Positions 43,982-60,030 of a stretch of DNA of 64,000 nt are shown here, piece by piece. Origin of the DNA: Tillus elongatus (lineage: Eukaryota > Arthropoda > Insecta > Coleoptera > Cleridae); NCBI GenBank assembly GCA_964006375.1, contig OZ023266.1, positions 62,363,946-62,427,945 of the forward strand, given 5' to 3'. Within the stretch, counting starts at the first letter, position 1, and the number at the start of each line of letters is the position of its first letter. The position numbers and the translations under genes are program-made. Below the pieces are notes generated by a model that worked only from the letters and a program-made list of their open reading frames with translations, made no database searches and had not been told where the DNA came from.

Positions 43982-45722
43982 CTGTGGTGTACTGAATTAA
44001 TTAAATGTGTTAAGAGTTAACTACCTTCGTTTATAAAGATACCGCAAAAAGTTAGCCAGATCAGCCTACTTTCAATTTTCAAGTAAATTATTAACATGTT
44101 TTCCCTATCAACATGGAGCTTTTTACTTGTGGTTTTCTGAACGCATGTACGCAAAGTAAGTATCTATGCAATGTTAAATAATAATTTATTAGTAAAATAC
44201 AAAACTCTTATTGCTAACACAAATCAAAACGAACAACGAAAAACAAAGAAATTATTCAAATGTGCTGCCACCAACCGATACACATAACTCAGCCTATTTA
44301 GTAAATGCTTTGTGGGCATTTTTAATATGTTGAATTGGAATACCGTCAATTGCGTCTCTCAATCTCAGTTTCAACAAATCAAGATCGTTGTTTAATGGAA
44401 CCGCATAGACTTTCTGTTTGAGACAGCCCCATAAATAAAAATCCATTAAGGTAAAATCGGGACTTCTGGGAGGCCAATGTATTGGCCCATATCGACCAAT
44501 CCACCGCCCAGGAAATTCGCGATCTAATCATTATCGAACGATTCCTGTTGCATGTGCTGGGTGGCCGTCATGCTGAAAGTATGCTGTTTGTCTATCTTCT
44601 AGTGACATGTTATGCAAATGGTCTTGAAGAATATTTTCCAGCATTTCCAGATAACTGTACTGGTTCATATTCCGCTCAAACACACCACATATTTACTTTT
44701 TTATGGCATTGTCTTCTGCAATTAACTCTATAACTTGGATTCTCCATAGACCAATGCCGTGTATTTTGGGAATTTACCACCCGATTAGTGGTGAAAGTGG
44801 ATTCGTCCGAAAAAATAATACTTCTGCCAAAATTGTGATTTTGTAGATATTACTCACCGTACCATAAACAAAAAACTAATTGTTTTGACTCGTCATTTTC
44901 TTCCAAAGTGTGTATAAATTTTGCATTGAAAGGTTTCACCTTGTTGGTACGATAAATTTGTTGCAAATGAGATTTGCTAATATTGCCAATTTCGAATGCC
45001 CTTCTTCTTAATGATAATTTCGGAAAACGCCTAACAGAATCCATAGCTAATGCAGCTGCAGCATTGTCTTTTTCATTTAGGTCGGATTTGGTCGTCTTAA
45101 CATTTAAAACACTCCCAGTACGCATAAATTTTGTAACAACTTTTTTACACCAGTAGCGGAAACTGAATAATTTGGCCAGCGTTCAAGGAATTTTCTTATC
45201 ACTCCCTGATAAGAATGTTCTTCACCAAAATCATAGCACTGCGCAATAAACACTTTTTGTTCTGTTGTTAACATTTTTAAATACAGACACTTGCCCTTCG
45301 TGACATGTAAAATTGACGCGTCAATTTTCTAAATAAGGAGTATACCGGGAAACGAACAACAAGGCAGAGCTCAAGTAGCCTTGCATCTCGCCACTTATTG
45401 TTTCGAATGGCCAATTGTGCATTTACTTTACTTTTTTTCTTGGTTGAGATGAAAGCAAACCTACCCCAAGTTTAATTATGGTAAAGACTTTTTTAATACA
45501 GTTTCAAGTATTTTTTAAAGTACACCTAATCACAGAAGCCGTCAAACGTCATTTAAATAAAGTCGCAGCTAAAAAAAATTCATAGTAGGCTGATCTGTTT
45601 GAAAATTGAGAGCCTGTCATAAATTTTAATTCTAAACAATTTTTGTTTATAACTTTTTGCGGTATCTTTATAAACGAAGGTAGTTTACTCTTAATGCATT
45701 ACATCAGTTATAAACCACCGTG
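43982..45722 (-). mobile_element. IS630/Tc1-type transposon D with ~75-bp inverted repeats
   Basis: The ends ctgtggtgtactg (left) and caccgtg (right) are flanked by TA. The inner inverted-repeat part is nearly exact: actaccttcgtttataaaga followed by taccgcaaaaagtta (44020-44054), facing 45649-45685. It encodes one transposase on the minus strand. Length is 1.74 kb. Confidence 0.85.
44252..45274 (-). pseudogene. Transposase of transposon D (broken)
   Basis: Start ATG at 45272-45274: MLTTEQKVFIAQCYDFGEEH, an N-terminal helix-turn-helix of the type preceding DDE_3 domains. Then RFPKLSLRRRAFEIGNISKS and HLQQIYRTNKVKPFNAKFIH. First catalytic Asp in SDEST-like sequence near 44805. Second in TAYFQHDGHPAHATGIVR near 44560. 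Third in HWPPRSPDFTLMDFYLWGCL near 44430-44480. Ends VSVGGSTFE then a stop at 44252. Frameshifts near 45150, 44850 and 44520. The catalytic residues themselves look preserved. It differs from copies A-C in motif and inverted-repeat sequence, so it is another family of the same superfamily. Confidence 0.85.
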
Positions 45723-45860
45723 TATATTAATTGATTTTGTTCATTTTCTCAACATCTCAGTTTAAGACAAAGCAGGAGCGATTCCCAGAATATCATAATC
45801 TAATTCAAACATTTTTTGTCACTTATACCTTACCTTACCCATACTAAATCCGTGGACACA

Positions 45861-45863
<3 letters not shown>

Positions 45864-45916
<53 letters not shown>

Positions 45917-45917
45917 G

Positions 45918-45949
<32 letters not shown>
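45864..45949. repeat. (TA)n microsatellite, interrupted
   Basis: TA repeat with a central 'acatatgtatgta' interruption. Confidence 0.97.
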
Positions 45950-47036
45950 CAAATATAGAGCTCTAAGGGATCTCGACCATTAGAACGGGCATTTAAAATT
46001 TATTTGGACTAAGCATTTTAGCACTTTGCTGGTAGCGCAAAAATTACATTTCTATCGTAAAATTTGAAATTAAAACATCATAAAACAACTCGATAATATC
46101 GATGGCACGTTAGCATATAACAACAACTGGTACACATGTATTCGAACATTTCGGAGACGATGTAAATTCGTTACCGTAACGAACATCAAACTTTTTTTGA
46201 GTCTTGACGAAAATTTGTGAAAATTAATAAAGCAGCTTAAAGTCTCTGGACATAAAGTTGCTTAAACAGTTTATAAACTATAGAATACCTACAAATAATT
46301 AAAACTGTTTCAGCCAGGCTGATCTCTCAAAGTTCAAACTTAAGTGTCTGTACATGACGTCACATTACCAAAATGACTTATGGATTATATAATGTTCGAT
46401 GTCAAGCAAAGTCCCGGTTGAAATATGTAAACGTAAGTCAGACCTACTAACCTAGTTGGTGAAATGTTTCTGCAGTTCGCTCATGAATTTTGACCCTCAT
46501 TAAATATACACGCGTACATCCATCTGGAAGTTTGTTACTCTACATCCAAATCGTCAATATGATCCCGATAGATTAATTCAAATTCAACGGGTTGTCCCAA
46601 GAGACAAATTTACATCCGATGTCCTACTAGTCATTGTATCATCTAAGCCACCGTGAAAGGATAATAATGGTAATGTCTACTTTTTCCACCATACATTTTT
46701 TTCTACAACTAATATTATCAGTATTAGTGCAATGCAAGTTGAATTTAGAAATGAAAAATGTGTGAGATTGAGCAAAATTAAGAAAATTTGGAACTTATGT
46801 TATATAAATTTATAGTTTATGCTCTCAAAACCCACGAAAACTAACAAGCGTTCATGTATAATAAAAACAATCTTAGATGAGTCCAAACTGTTTTTTTTCT
46901 ACATTTTTGCAGCATCGGTGATTAGTCGTAGTAGGTAATAAAATAGAAATAATATTCACACACAAAGAAACGAAAAAAGGAAAAAAGAAATTAACAACAT
47001 ACCAGATTTTACGAATTTTTGTGGAAAAAATGTGTG
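45950..47036. other. Unassigned AT-rich stretch
   Basis: No coding similarity or element ends recognised over about 1.1 kb. Confidence 0.4.
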
Positions 47037-49067
<2,031 letters not shown>

Positions 49068-49152
<85 letters not shown>

Positions 49153-49159
49153 ATATATA

Positions 49160-49206
<47 letters not shown>
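49068..49206. repeat. (TA)n microsatellite abutting transposon B and family A
   Basis: TA repeat with small interruptions (gtatgta, gaatata). Its left end is the transposon B terminus. Its right end leads into family A at the family's usual microsatellite position. Confidence 0.97.
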
Positions 49207-49210
<4 letters not shown>

Positions 49211-49500
49211 GCACTGATAACTCAAAAAAAAAGCAGATTTTTATTTGGTAGGTACCTTTGTGTTGTAGATGGTTTGGATAAGTTAGTTTGTTAGCCTGGA
49301 AAATCGTACTAGTTTTTTCCAGCATAACTTGGTTTCGAAAAATGTTTGTATGTTAGTAAGCAACAAAACTTTAGCAACCAAGTCTGGTAGCAGGTTTGCT
49401 GTTATAAAAAAGTATACCATATATTCAAGTGTAGATCTCCAAGTTAAAGGAAAATGTTATAGGCATTTCATAAAATTTTGAGTGCCACTGGAGATCAGAT
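49207..49500 (-). repeat. Repeat family A fragment, minus strand
   Basis: Minus-strand words ttttttgagttatcagtgct (next to the microsatellite), aaaggtacctaccaaat and gattttccaggctaacaaac match the family A body. The other side of the (TA)n carries transposon B rather than the family A tail, which suggests transposon B landed inside this element's TA tract. Confidence 0.7.
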
Positions 49501-50149
49501 GAGGCCAGGTAACCAGAATATTGTTTGTGGTAGATCAAATCTATTAAATATTAGACCACGAGAATTTTTGTTCGGCGCAAAAAGGCAATAATTACGAGGA
49601 AATTTACTTTGAGAAATTTATATGTTCTCTTCTGAGAATGTCAAGCGACAATTTGAATCGTCAAAGTTGTGTATTTTTAAACAAAGATTCTGGAAATGAT
49701 GAGGCTTATGAGTAGATAATATTGCATGTAATGGCTTTAAAAAGATCCAAAATGTATGTTTCGGCCAATAATCTCTTTGGTTTCATTCACCTATGTGCAA
49801 AAAGTGCATTAGAAAAAGATCTTATATATTACAAATAATTGAAAACCATACATACGACCTTACGTGATTATAGTCACGCATACCAATCATTATACTTCAG
49901 TTGTCACAGTGTCCCAGTTATGAAGGAACTCGTGTATCAGGAAATAAACACAGGTTCCAACCCTAGTGGTGACTGATTTTGGAAACATATTTTTTAATCT
50001 TTTATTAATTTTAACGTTATTAGACCAGATGATGTAATTCCAATAAAATTTTAACGAGTTTTTGTACAAAAAATTCACTAATTGGAAAACATGACAATTG
50101 AGAAGTTATTCCAAAGGAAGAATTTAATAGTTTGTAGTTTAAAGAAGAT
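49501..50149. other. Unassigned AT-rich stretch
   Basis: No feature supported. Confidence 0.4.
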
Positions 50150-50290
50150 GGTTGATTTACACATAATTCCTGAGAGGTCCAAACATTGTTATAGAGAGTT
50201 TTGGTAAACAGATAATATGCAACGGTGATCCTCTACGCTGGCCTGCTACATCCCCGGACCTCACCGCATTCGTTTTTTGTTTACGGTGAT
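50150..50290 (+). pseudogene. Possible transposase relic around the third catalytic Asp
   Basis: A plus-strand frame gives GDPLRWPATSPDLTAFVFCL, which resembles the IS630/Tc1 motif 'GPxxWPPRSPDLTPLDFFLWG'. Nothing else of the gene is convincingly present. Confidence 0.45.
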
Positions 50291-51470
50291 ATGTGAAACT
50301 TAGGTATACAAGCTTAATCCTCCTGGGAACAAGTACGTTCTTCAACAGTGAACTTGGAATATTTCAGAATATGCTAACCGTAATACAATTCGTCGGAAAA
50401 CCAGGATTGTTATTAAAAAAGATGGGAACATGCATTGAAGAAAATCGATGGACATTTTCAACTTCAGTGTGTATAACTAAGGTTAGTCGCAATTAAGTAT
50501 AAGACTTTCACATGAAGTGAACGTGGTATAAAGAGGTATTGCTCTTTGCTCAAATCTAAGTACTTTTCTACGAATAAAAACATGCCGAACATTAGAAACA
50601 AAAGTTAATGGTGGTTCTTGAAAACCGAAACGTTGTAACTGAAATATGATATAACAGGTATTTAATACACGCGAGGTGTCTACATAAATCTATCTTTGAT
50701 ACTACGATGTGGCCGAATGTCATAAATTTCCTAAAATATTTTTCTTCAGTTATTTTTAGCTTATAATTACTTTTTGGGCGAACGTGTAGTATCATGTTAG
50801 AGAAAGGATTAAGTGATTAGTGATTCCTTTATGGCTACTTTTTATACGTAAATTCGTTTATAACGACAAGCAGTATGATATTTAACACATTATTTGAATA
50901 GGTTACTGTAAAAATATTATCACATTTGTTCCAAATTAAAGATGTTATAAGAAAACTCCACCTCCTACCTTAAAGTTCCTATCTTTATATACTGATGTAC
51001 GATTTCTCTTTAAACATCAAAGCTTTTCTAACATCCCTTGTCATACTATATCCCTTGCAATATATTATACCCTACAAAATACATTACTGAAAGTTTTACA
51101 GGCGTTAAATTCAATTGATAGCGTTGCTGTATGTTGCAGATAGAGTACTTTGTCTTCCTTTAACGATGGAGTTAAATCTTTGAAAACCTGTAGGTCCGTA
51201 AATTTATATTGCAACGGATTTTGCTTTTGCGCTGTTTAAGACAATATATAATTGAGTCTTAGACTAGTGTGATAAAATGTAACATATATTTCATTTTCTA
51301 AATAAATAGTGGTTATCACATTTAAAGAGCACTATGTTACATTTTAAAACTCTCACAAAATTCAAAACAAAAATTTATAACCAAACAATCACTCTCTTAT
51401 CATTAGATGGTTGTTTACATTTTGCTTTAGGAAATTTGGTTGACATCTGAACAATTAATCAACTGTCAAC
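50291..51470. other. Unassigned AT-rich stretch
   Basis: Short frames without similarity. No element ends recognised. Confidence 0.4.
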
Positions 51471-51471
51471 A

Positions 51472-52941
51472 TTGTTACACCTGCCTTGCGCGAAAAAGAA
51501 GAAGGATGAAACAGAGACAAATAGAGACGACAAAGAGGGCTGTGAGCTGGTAGTGAGGCGGTGTAATTACACCAGTTAGCTCATGTAGAGCAAGAGACTG
51601 GGCGTGGATACAAAAGAAAGCACACTCCAGCCTGAGGAGGCGCCACTGACTTACCGCTTAAGCCAGAAAGCACTTGTGTTCTGTTCAAGAAGCCCACAAA
51701 CCCTGAAATTAAACTGACAAGTGATAATAAGCGTAAAAAACGCGCAATGAAAAAGAAAATAATCAATAACCCACTGTTGTTACTCGATGGTAGCTAACAT
51801 AGAGAGTTACGTACTCTATGGCCTATGAGATACGCGGTGTATGGTAGATCCTTTGCAACAATGATTTCTACCAGCTGGCCTAAATACTAAGAAATGTCAC
51901 CTCAAATTAAATCTAACGAAATGTCACAAATATTAGTATATCTGATATCTAACCACAAAAAATCAAGAGACAGCCTGAATTTACGAGAGTTAAAGTTACA
52001 CAACTTATTATTAATTGTACTTCCCTGGTGTAGTATCCTAGTTTCGCAAATCGACTCGATGGGGCATCTAGTGTAGCTGTGTGACTTGATACGGACCTCT
52101 GGTAGATCTTTGACAGCAAGCTGGTGGATCGAGTATGGTGGCCAGATATCCAGTGGTGGAGCAGCAACAGGGGAAGATTAAGGAGGAAGGTGATATTAAC
52201 AGGGGAATAGTGAAACAGTGAGATAGTGTAGTGTCCTTTTCTGATATATTAATTTTCTCTTTGAACAATTGTGAAATTTTAAATTTTGATAAAGGACAGA
52301 TGCATGGTCAAAGATGGTAGATGCTGTTCTGAAAGTTTTTGGTCACTCTCTTTATTGGATGGATATTTTGAACTCATCCCACGTAAGCAAATGGTTTTTC
52401 TCTTGTGGTAGTACACTATTTTTGTGAGAAAACCAAGCCTTCATGGGATTTGTTACTTTGGCCGTGTGAAGTCATCCAACCAAGAAAGATCAGTTTTAAT
52501 ATTGTAAAAATTAAAAAGGAACAAAAACCCTCCAATAGGTCAGTAAACTTTAATAATTAAAACGTAGGCACATGTGCTCATCTCAATTAAAACACTTTAG
52601 GGTTTTTTTTTCCCTTTCCTTCCGTTTGAATCTTTTCCTTCGATTCACCTCTTTTCTTTTGCATCTTCCCTTTTGTCTTATGTACACTACTGTTCACTTT
52701 GATTGCATTTTCGTTGACACTACACTATCTCACTGTTTCACTATTCCCCTGTTAATATCACCTTCCTCCTAAATCTTCCCCTGTTGCTGCTCCACTACAG
52801 GTATCTGGCCACAATACTCGATTCACCAGCTTGCTTACTCTACATGAGTTAACTGGTGTAATTACACCGCCTCACTACCAACTCACAGCCCTCTTTGTCG
52901 TCTCTGTTTCATCCTGCTCTTTCGCGCAAGGCAGGTGTAAC
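51472..52941. repeat. Large inverted repeat (~230-bp arms), left arm interrupted
   Basis: The right arm (about 52715-52941) is the inverse of two left pieces, 51472-51596 and 52111-52240. The arms share gttacacctgccttgcgcga, tagtgaggcggtgtaattac, 'aggaaggtgatattaacagg' and 'ggggaatagtgaaacagtga'. The left arm is therefore split by about 515 bp (51597-52110). The centre (52241-52714) is unique, with no coding similarity. It may be a non-autonomous DNA transposon with long inverted repeats or two inverted solo LTR-like copies. No flanking duplication is evident. Confidence 0.7.
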
Positions 52942-53074
52942 AACTAAAATCCATGGACATTTTATAATGTTACTTTGGTTTAATTAGGTTATTGAATTAA
53001 TTTATTCCGGTTCACATAGGGTCTAATTTTCTTCTAATTTTACACTTATTAGACGTAAAACAGAGGTACAAACC

Positions 53075-53170
53075 ATTTTTTTTAAATTATGGTCTATTTC
53101 TGCTATTATGGCCAATCACTGAGTGCAGTTTCAACGCGTTATTCTAAAAATTTCACCTTAGCCTTGTAAT
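53075..53170 (-). mobile_element. SINE fragment
   Basis: 'tatttctgctattatggcca' and 'gcagtttcaacgcgttattc' match the 3' body of the SINE copies (compare 57810-57880). The head and B box are missing. Confidence 0.6.
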
Positions 53171-53430
53171 TCTGGAAATGCTAGATCTATCGCGTCAGCA
53201 TTGGAAACTAGTATACGAGTCACGTGATTCCTTCAGGAGCCAATAATGGCGCAGCCAGCATGGGCTCAGGCAGCTGACGATAAGTGTTCTCACTTGCCCC
53301 CAGGCCTATCCATAACGCCTTTCACATTTTATCATAATTTACTTTTGTCTCGCAGTCTCGCGATTATTTCCTAGTTTGTTAGCTTGAATCCCTGTAGAGG
53401 ATTACATTTTTGTATCTTTTTGAAATCTTG
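53171..53430. other. Unassigned short stretch
   Basis: Slightly G+C-richer with no recognised feature. Confidence 0.35.
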
Positions 53431-53685
53431 TTGGTGAATTTTTCGTAGAAAATAATTTGGTTTTGGCAGGTTTGTTAACCAGGAAAATCAGACCAGTTTT
53501 GTTTTTTCATGAAACAATTTTTATCTCCTAAAATTACAAAGCTATGGCAGCCGCCAAACTCGTACGCAAGTTTCGACTGTGAATCGTATCATACATTCCA
53601 AAATTCAGATATCTAAGCTAAAAGACAAAAATTATGAACCTTCAAAAAAAATTGGGAGCCACTAGTGCTCAGAGAAACGCACAAG
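53431..53685 (-). repeat. Repeat family A fragment, minus strand
   Basis: Parallels 49255-49500 (aggtttgttaaccaggaaaa; gggagccactagtgctcag). No microsatellite. Confidence 0.6.
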
Positions 53686-54007
53686 AAAGGGGTTGATGTG
53701 ACAACCCTTATATTTTAAATAGGGAACATGGGTCGAGTGTTACGTCATTTGAAATCTCTTTCCTTTCTTCACTCTAATTTTTTTGGAAGTTTTAGCAACG
53801 CGTTTAAAAATTATTCACAGTTGAAGATGCAAAAACGCATTTCACTCATTCCGATGAGAAATGTGCTGATAGTCAATGTTTTGTTGGCTTGTAAACAAAA
53901 AATTTACTATCAGAACATTTCTTATGGGAATGAAACAAATGCGGTTTATTATTTCAGTTTATCGGTCGGTTTGATACTTGATAGTACTACCGAAAATTAA
54001 TTTCACA

Positions 54008-56171
54008 ATGGTGTATTCTGTAGAAGAAAGAGTTTAAATAATTACTCTTTTTTTCAAAAACGATGAGTGTGCCAACCGTACCGCAAATTTATTTCATGAA
54101 CGACATCCGAAGATACATGTTAACACAAAATACATTTTGGAGTTAGTTGCAAAGTTTCGACAAAGTGGTTCAGTAGCCAACAAAAAACGGGATCCTGAAC
54201 GTGAATTTCCGGTTAGAAATGAGACTACTGAGATTGAAGTTTTAGAACAAATTGCTGCAGACCCGACTTTGAGCACGAGAAAATTGGCCACTGTTCCAAA
54301 CATCAAAACTCTGGACGCAGCAAGTGCGTTATGGTAGTGAATTATCATAAAAATGTTTTTATTGCAAATATGTTTCCTTTTTAAGAAAGCAGGCATCAAT
54401 TTTAGTTACCAGTATAACCTATATAGTAAAAACAGTGTGCCATGTTTCATAAAAATAACTTTATTGTGTGAAAATGTACAAAAATTTCCAAAAGTAAACT
54501 TAAAGTGTTCCCGGAAAAACTCGTTTCTTGGTCAACCTTATAGGTTAATAGCAAATTGGGATATTCAAATATGAAGCATTTGATCAAAATTCGCTACCAT
54601 AACGCACTTGCTGCATCCAGAATTTCTTTCCTTACAAACATGCATTATATTTCGATGAAAAATGCAAAAATGCATAAGGCGTGTTTGATTAAAAAAAAAG
54701 AAAAAGAAAATTTGTATCACCAACGACTTATCGGCCAGCCTGTGATTATAGAAATATTTTTTTAAGATGTAGCTCAAGACACCCTATAATTAATATATAA
54801 AAATTTTTTTCATATCTTGTATAATAACGGATATATTGTGCTTTATTGATTTTTTACGAAAATTCGACAAAAATTATACACCATTAAACGATAAACTCTA
54901 TAGCTAAAACTACTGACAAGCATCAGAGAAAGGGTCTATTTGAAATGAATTTTCTAGAAACATTTTAGTAAAATGAAGGACAATGACGGTTGAAACTAAC
55001 ACTTCAGGGTTTGTAAAACATCCTCTTTGAGACATTTGATTTCCATAGCCCGTATTAGATTCAAGTTATTTGCCTAAATGTTGCTGATTTTGACGTTTTA
55101 AATCGCAACTTTGACGTTTTGAGGAAAACCCCAATTTATTTTTCTTTAAATGCCTATAACTTTTTTGTCTTTTGACCTACAAAGCTAGGTAGGTAACTTA
55201 CCTATAAGGATATAAACCCGCGTACCAAATTTAGTTGCCCTTACTTTGTTAATTCTGGAGATATAATTTTTTTTCATATAAAAATTGAAACTGACCCCGG
55301 ATATGTGTTCTGGGGGGCCTAATTAGCGCTCATTTGAAGAAATTTTTTCAAAACTCAAAAGTCGGGATCTCCTTAGTGAATTTTTTTAAGAAAATTCACT
55401 AAAAGAAGAACTATTCAGCGAATATTAAAGCATCATAAATTTCACCCGTATAAAATTCAAATTGTACAACAACTGAATGAAGATGATTTTGATCGGCGGC
55501 TTGAGTTTTGTGAAGTTATGACTGCACGAATAGCTGATAATTGGAACTTTCTGTTCAGTATCTGTTTTTCAGATGAGTGTACGTTTATTAAACTCTACAG
55601 TCAATAGTCATAATTGTCGTTATTGGGCAGATAATAATCTAAGAAATTTTCACGAAGTCCACACTCAAACTCCACATAAATTGAATGTCTGGACTGACAT
55701 TTTTGGAGACCGTTTAATCGGACCAACTTTTCTTGATGGCAATTTGAGTGGCAAAACGCATTTGGAGTTACTAGAAGATATCGTTTACTCTCTACTAATT
55801 CACATTGTTGAAAATGATGATCACTATCAAGAAAATCAATTAGTGTTTCAACAAGATGGAGCTCCTCCGCATTTTTCACAACGTGTTTGAACACAGAGTT
55901 TCCGGGACAATGGATTGGGCGTAGAGGTGCTATTGACTAGCCCCCTAGATCACCGGATTTAACTCCTTTAGACTTCTTTCTATGTGGCCATTTAAAGAGT
56001 AGAATTTACGCAACAGAACTGGGGTCTCTGGAAGAATTACGACGACGCATTGTTGAAGAATGCCGTCTAATAACTCCACAAATGCTCCAGAATGTCAGAG
56101 CTCGTTTTGAACAAAATTTGTACTTTTCTATGGAAGCTGGTGGTCAGCAATCTGAACACTTACTTAACTGA
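54008..56171 (+). pseudogene. Tc1/IS630 transposase, copy C (split by insertion)
   Basis: Start ATG 54008-54010 (MVYSVEERV); N-terminal part to VPNIK at 54308 (LELVAKFRQSGSVANKKRDP, LSTRKLATVPNIK). After the insertion: RRTIQRILKHHKFHPYKIQ-like sequence, FCEVMTARIADNWNFLFSIC, SDECTFI (first Asp; followed by a frameshift), KLNVWTDIFGDRLIGPTFLD, LVFQQDGAPPHFSQRV (second Asp). Then a small indel, a stop at the same Trp position as in copy B (here TAG, there TGA), RSPDLTPLDFFLCGHLKSRI (third Asp) and GGQQSEHLLN with the stop at 56169-56171. Confidence 0.88.
54309..55400 (+). mobile_element. Repeat family A, complete 1.09-kb element inside transposase C
   Basis: The empty site is known from copies A and B: the reading '...atcaaaagaagaac...' is split after AAAA and resumes with AAAA, so a 4-A duplication, or fewer bases, flanks the element. 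The left end is ctctggacgcagcaagtgcg. The right end is the hairpin ttagtgaattttttt...aaaattcact. Inside, the paired-head module occupies 54313-54616. Next come body phrases (ggagatataatttttttt, ctgaccccggatatgtgttc, gtcgggatctccttagtgaa). No (AT)n is present. It has no coding capacity. Confidence 0.85.
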
Positions 56172-56545
56172 ATAAACATTTTTAACGTTTGGTTTTTTTC
56201 GTAGTTTTTTTAACGAAAAATTGACTAATTAGTGCATTTCGTATCACAACGAATGAAATACGTTTTTGCAACTCCAATTGTGGATAATTTTTAAACAGGT
56301 TAATAAAATGTTCAAAAAATTTAGTGTGCAGAATTTAGAAAAGAAAGAGCTTTCAAATGATGTAACACTAGACCCATGTTCCCTATTTAAAATATAAGGG
56401 TAGTTATCACCACCCTTAAGGGGTTGATGTGACAAAGTTGAGTTTATATCAAAGCATGTTCCCCTCAATATTAAAATTGACTTGTTTCAGCGTTTCTTAA
56501 AAAAAATTCTCTGGACGCAAATCGGTCTGTTTCGTTTTCAATGCG

Positions 56546-57370
56546 CCATCCTGTATTTAAAATTGTGCATTTTTTAAATACTATCCGATAACTTTAGTCA
56601 GAGCATTTATGCAACGACCTTAATGAGAGCGTTCATTTTCAAGCACAACTTTAAATCTTTTGGCTGCTGCAAGCTTTCTCTATAATACTGAAGATATATT
56701 AGAACCCAGTGGCGTTATAAGTTTTAACTAAAACTTAAGGAAAGGTAAATATGATTAACAACGACAGTAATGCCGTAACAAGTGTCATATATTTTATCAT
56801 AAGGCCGATGCTGTAGCGGGGGTGTTTGTCTCCATCTTCAAGTTTCATTACGATAACACGTGTGCAGCAGCACAATAGCAACATGTATTTTAAAGATTTA
56901 TTGCCGTGTGTTGCCAGGTTGAAAATTAATTCTGATAAGTGGGCATTAAGGTAATCACTGCTACCGCAAAACAAGTTGACTTATCGCACAGTGATAGATG
57001 GGGTGTTTCGAATTCAAATTTACTGTATTCTCTGTAGATAAAGGACGAATCACTTAAGAGAACAATCTGAACAGAGGAAATCGATTTTAGCCATTTGTTT
57101 CATTGAAGATTTATCACATGAGAATGTTAGGCGCTTTCTGTCTAATATTTGGTTTTTATTTTAAAGGAAAACTCAAACTGTTCGAAGCATTAGATCAAAC
57201 TTTCTTACAGAGACGATTCTTGCTTATTTGCTCCAAATCAAAGCTAAATTTGTTAATGCTTTATAAAGTTCTTTTCAAATGACTGTAACTTACCGCAATC
57301 ATTAGTTTAATGAGCTTGAAATCATACCGCAGCTCTGCTATGTCAAAGAAAGACTACCCGGAGCTCTAAA
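56546..57370. other. Unassigned AT-rich stretch
   Basis: No coding similarity or element end recognised. Confidence 0.4.
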
Positions 57371-57409
57371 TTCCGGACGTAACAAGGGCGTTATGTTGGA
57401 GAAGTAATA

Positions 57410-57781
<372 letters not shown>

Positions 57782-57784
57782 TAA

Positions 57785-58146
57785 GTGTTTTGTTTCTTTA
57801 ATTTTTTAGCGTCGGCCTATTTCCGCGACTATGGCCAATCACCGATGCCAGGGAGCAGTTTCACCTCACTATCCTATAAATTTTTGCCGAATCCCTACCT
57901 TTCTGTAAGGAGGGTAGGGATCTTTAACGTGCCCAACATAGCATGGACACGGGACCGACGGCTTTACGCCCCCTCTGAAGGGGGGAACGTGCAGACATTC
58001 AACTTGCTCAGATACAATAACAGAACCTCAGCTGATGTTAATTTATTACAGTTCGTACTGAAAAAGTGAAAGGAGTACCCTGGGATCGAACCCAGGACCC
58101 TTCGGTTCAGAGGCACACGTTCTTACCCCTGAACCATCGAGGTTCT
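57785..58146 (-). mobile_element. tRNA-derived SINE, copy 3
   Basis: Full-length on the minus strand. A box 'tggttcaggggtaagaac' is near 58115-58132, and the B box, intact (gggttcgatccc), is near 58080-58092. The body is collinear with 30238-30595, and the tail is (CA)n. The 94-codon plus-strand frame is a shadow. Confidence 0.9.
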
Positions 58147-58154
58147 ATATAAAC

Positions 58155-59206
<1,052 letters not shown>

Positions 59207-59335
59207 AATTGAAACTAACCCCGGATAGGTTTTTTAGAAGTCCTAACTAGCGCTTATTTGAAGAGATTTTTTCAAATTTCAAAATCGCAATCTCCTCTAT
59301 AGTGATTTTTGTAAAGAAAATTTACTAAAACATTG
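59207..59335 (+). repeat. Duplicated family A 3' tail
   Basis: attgaaactaaccccggata through a degraded hairpin repeats the last ~125 bp of the preceding element in tandem, more diverged. Confidence 0.75.
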
Positions 59336-59449
59336 CATGGGAACAAGGAAATTAAATTTCAGTACGTCAAAATCGACAATCTTTTGGTAAATATGTGAAA
59401 CTCATTTCAGCAAAGACTATTTATTTATGTCACCATATATAGAAGGTGT

Positions 59450-60030
59450 GTCAGTTAAATCTCCCCACCCGTAAAATACGGGAATTAAAGAAATAAGAAA
59501 AAAATACGGAGACTCGTCGACTTTGTTTTCAAGGGAGACACATGATGACGTAAGTTTTCATATCTTGGAACCTACCCCATAGGCGGGGGCGTAACGTACC
59601 CTTAGATTTTACATAGCACCTCATTTTAAAGCTTTCTCAATTCTACTGACGACAACATAAAACTTTTGAAATTTTCGTTCGGATATGGCAATAAGATCAT
59701 CAATTAAAGAATAAGACAAAATATCAATGAATGAAAGAATTTTATTTAATTTGATGTTCAAAATGTTTGTCCTCGACTTCCATACAATGATAGAATCTTT
59801 GCTCTACTTCCAAACGAATATTTTGAAGCATTTCGAGCGTTATCTGACGAGCTTTTTAACAAATTCTAGATAAAAATATTTTCTTCTCTAAATGTTCGTT
59901 TATCTCTTCAAAAACTCTATCAATCTAACTTTGTTACCTGCTTTAATTTAAACGAGACAAGTAAATATCCCGTAAAATTTTCACAAAGTCGTTTGAATTC
60001 CAACTCGTGAAAATGGTTTATACAATTGCT
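59450..60030 (-). pseudogene. Relic of another Tc1-type transposon (end plus transposase C-terminus)
   Basis: 'ggtgtgtcagttaaatctcc' at 59453 looks like a Tc1-type terminal sequence. At 59755-59870 the minus strand reads RQITLEMLQNIRLEVEQRFY and HCMEVEDKHFEHQIK, then a stop, matching the usual transposase terminus 'ITPEMLxxVRxxxxxRxxxCixxxGxHFEHLL'. The rest was lost, perhaps when transposon E landed at about 60030. Confidence 0.6.

Larger units (their letters stand above)
53690..56545 (+). mobile_element. IS630/Tc1-type transposon with long inverted repeats, copy C, interrupted
   Basis: Same family as A and B but in plus orientation. The left inverted repeat lacks its outer ~130 bp and starts at 'ggggttgatgtgacaaccc'. 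The right one is complete to 'caatgcgccatcctg' at 56545 and is not next to (TA)n. The transposase is interrupted at 54309-55400 by a family A element. Confidence 0.9.
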
